A stretch of DNA of 64,000 nucleotides. Origin: Sphingobacteriales bacterium (GTDB taxonomy: Bacteria; Bacteroidota; Bacteroidia; Chitinophagales; Chitinophagaceae). Below, piece after piece: positions 62,519-64,000 of the stretch (within the stretch, counting starts at the first letter, position 1; the number at the start of each line of letters is the position of its first letter). A model generated the notes under the pieces. The model was not told the origin of the DNA and searched no databases. It saw nothing but the letters and a program-made list of their open reading frames with translations. Location of the stretch: contig SEFT01000004.1 of the NCBI GenBank assembly GCA_004144175.1, positions 1 to 64,000 on the forward strand, written 5' to 3'. The position numbers and the translations under genes were made by a program.

Positions 62519-64000
62519 TACTTACTATTGAAGTTGAGGTCAAGTTTTACAAAATAAGTTCTGCCCAGGCTATACGGAGACGCAAAAGCCGGCGTTGCAC
62601 TACCGGCCAGCTTACTTGCTACCGAGGTAACGTTAAATACGTTCTTACTACCGAGGGTTAGTTGTATAGCCCTATGCCAAATGTGCTTGCTTACAGATGC
62701 ATCGGCCATAGTAAAGCCATCGGTGGCAGATTGCACGACAGTATTGGTAGTGCTATTGATAGCTACACCCGGCGTATTGCCTGTGCACTTTATAAACGCA
62801 CCAACGGTCACGCCTATTTTTTCTATATCGTACATCACACTACCACGCAGCTCGGGTGTGTAGAAAAATGTAGGCAGATCGTCGCCTTCACCAGCCAGCG
62901 TATTCATACGGCCTACATACCCTGCCCCTACCGATGCTTTAATGCCTTTATAGCTTGCATCGGCACATAGCTGTACACCTTTGGTTTTGAATTTACCCAC
63001 ATTTACATAGCTATAAAAAGTACCGCTGCCGGCTGCAAGGTCTATACGGTTTCGTATATCGTTGTAGAAGCTATTCACCTCTACTTTTACGGTTACGTCT
63101 TCTATCTTCTTATTGTAGGCCAGGCTGGCGCTATAGTTATCCGAGTATTCAGGCTTCAGGTTTTCATTACCGTCAATATCATGGTTCACATCATGAAAGT
63201 CGAAGTAAAGTTCCTTGAGCGATGGCGCCCTGAAACCACGTGCATAAGAGCTACGAAGCGTGAAAGCATGGTAGCTATACAATACATTTACAGAAGGTAT
63301 CAATGGCGATCCGTATGCGGTATTATATGCATAGCGGAGCCCGGGGCGCAGTATCAGGTTTTTCACAGGCTTGTACTCTGCACTTACAAATACGGCATAG
63401 TCGCCTATCTGCTGTTTTTTGTTCTTAATGCGTACACCTGTTCCGGTCTCTATATTTATATCGTAGCCTACTTCGTAGTTCAATTTCTTTTCAGGCTTGG
63501 CAGTGCTCAAAGTAGCCCTTGATGACAAGGCGCCAAACTTAGAAGTATCCTGTGAGCCTGTTCCTTCTGATAGTGACTCGCTTAATGTGGTCAGGTCCTT
63601 TGCATAGGCATTCTTTACACGTTTAAAGTCGTTGTAAGACACCTGTGCATTCAGGTTGTAATAGCGGGCTATGGTGCTGTTGGCAAATACCGCATTGCCT
63701 ATGCGTGTAGTATGATAGTAATCGTCTACCGCATTTTCACCAAAGTAGTCAGGCGTGCCTCTGTTGATGATCGTTTCCCTAAAGTAATCTCCCTTATAGC
63801 TTAGTGTCGTATTGTTCAGCTTATAGGTATACTGCAGGTTGCCATTGTATTGTATCTTAGGCTTCCACTGGCTGGCACGGCTGCTGTCTGCGGGTAGTGC
63901 CGAAAAATCAAACAGCTTTTCCGATACACCTTGCCTCCAGCCGTTAAACAAATTTCTTGCTCCGCTTACTATTATCGTTTGGTTGCGTTGACGCACATTT
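62518..64000 (-). CDS. TonB-dependent receptor, C-terminal part (runs off the window)
   Basis: At least 493 aa of a barrel: YGNL-type strands with repeated Tyr/Asn, the block SLKELYFDFHDVNHDIDGNENLKPEYSDNYSASL, seen in haem/vitamin receptors (NPNLKPE type), and a final strand RTYFVKLDLNFNSK. The N-terminal plug lies beyond 64000; the frame remains open at the edge, so the GTG at 63996 is not a true start. Coupling to the HmuY-like gene suggests a HmuR-like haem receptor. Confidence 0.93.
   Translation of the reverse strand, partial: NVRQRNQTIIVSGARNLFNGWRQGVSEKLFDFSALPADSSRASQWKPKIQYNGNLQYTYKLNNTTLSYKGDYFRETIINRGTPDYFGENAVDDYYHTTRIGNAVFANSTIARYYNLNAQVSYNDFKRVKNAYAKDLTTLSESLSEGTGSQDTSKFGALSSRATLSTAKPEKKLNYEVGYDINIETGTGVRIKNKKQQIGDYAVFVSAEYKPVKNLILRPGLRYAYNTAYGSPLIPSVNVLYSYHAFTLRSSYARGFRAPSLKELYFDFHDVNHDIDGNENLKPEYSDNYSASLAYNKKIEDVTVKVEVNSFYNDIRNRIDLAAGSGTFYSYVNVGKFKTKGVQLCADASYKGIKASVGAGYVGRMNTLAGEGDDLPTFFYTPELRGSVMYDIEKIGVTVGAFIKCTGNTPGVAINSTTNTVVQSATDGFTMADASVSKHIWHRAIQLTLGSKNVFNVTSVASKLAGSATPAFASPYSLGRTYFVKLDLNFNSK

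Overview
The window reads as chromosomal DNA of a Bacteroidota bacterium, most likely from the Chitinophagales. The support is: Bacteroidota-type promoters (-7 TAnnTTTG, -33 TTTG or TTG about 20 bp upstream), a type IX secretion C-terminal sorting domain, SusC-like TonB receptors, HmuY-type and DUF4142 lipoproteins, a long-form IspH and a partial 16S rRNA gene at the left edge. The order-level placement is an inference. No insertion sequence, prophage, integrase or CRISPR array was seen.

Layout. 1-1040: the first ~345 nt of a 16S rRNA gene (minus strand), then a long leader with a 59-nt tRNA-like fold and four tandem promoter repeats. 1084-6008: a ligase-associated DEXH helicase and ATP-dependent DNA ligase pair, and a methyltransferase. 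6098-9374: stress-type small proteins (a YciF/DUF892 protein with a histone-H1-like tail, a disordered protein, a 51-aa Lmo0937-type membrane peptide) and two single-domain response regulators. 9606-16914: a signalling block with sigma-54 (rpoN), an NtrC-type activator and two histidine kinases on the minus strand, and a divergent CHASE3 kinase. 16918-20354: SDR dehydrogenase, two DUF4142 proteins and a DUF2383 protein. 20642-33294: metabolism and envelope (methylmalonyl-CoA mutase large subunit, DUF3810 protein, RND adaptor, ligase-associated exonuclease, IspH, pyruvate carboxylase, M13 peptidase, KTSC protein). 33334-46404: pentapeptide-repeat protein, sterol-desaturase-like protein, Crp regulator, a frameshifted small gene, GT-C glycosyltransferase, RF3, purine nucleoside phosphorylase, porin, 2-oxoglutarate dehydrogenase E1 and a lysine-rich small protein. 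46428-53174: a sensor protein without a catalytic ATPase domain, and an operon of a TonB receptor and a T9SS-secreted beta-helix protein. 53385-56379: a compact metal (probably copper) locus. 56399-61171: a six-gene stressosome operon. 61541-64000: HmuY-like lipoprotein and a TonB receptor cut by the window edge.

The most system-like region is 56399-61171. RsbR, RsbS and RsbT homologues are followed by a protein joining an RsbT/RsbW-type ATPase to a PP2C/SpoIIE phosphatase, then by a histidine kinase with its own degenerate N-terminal RsbT-like domain, then by a single-domain response regulator. The stressosome therefore seems to feed a two-component output rather than a SigB cascade. Other points of interest are the rRNA promoter array with repeated boxA-like motifs, the tRNA-like leader element, the CxxC-AraC / HMA-membrane / His-Met-rich barrel locus, and the H1-tailed ferritin-like protein.
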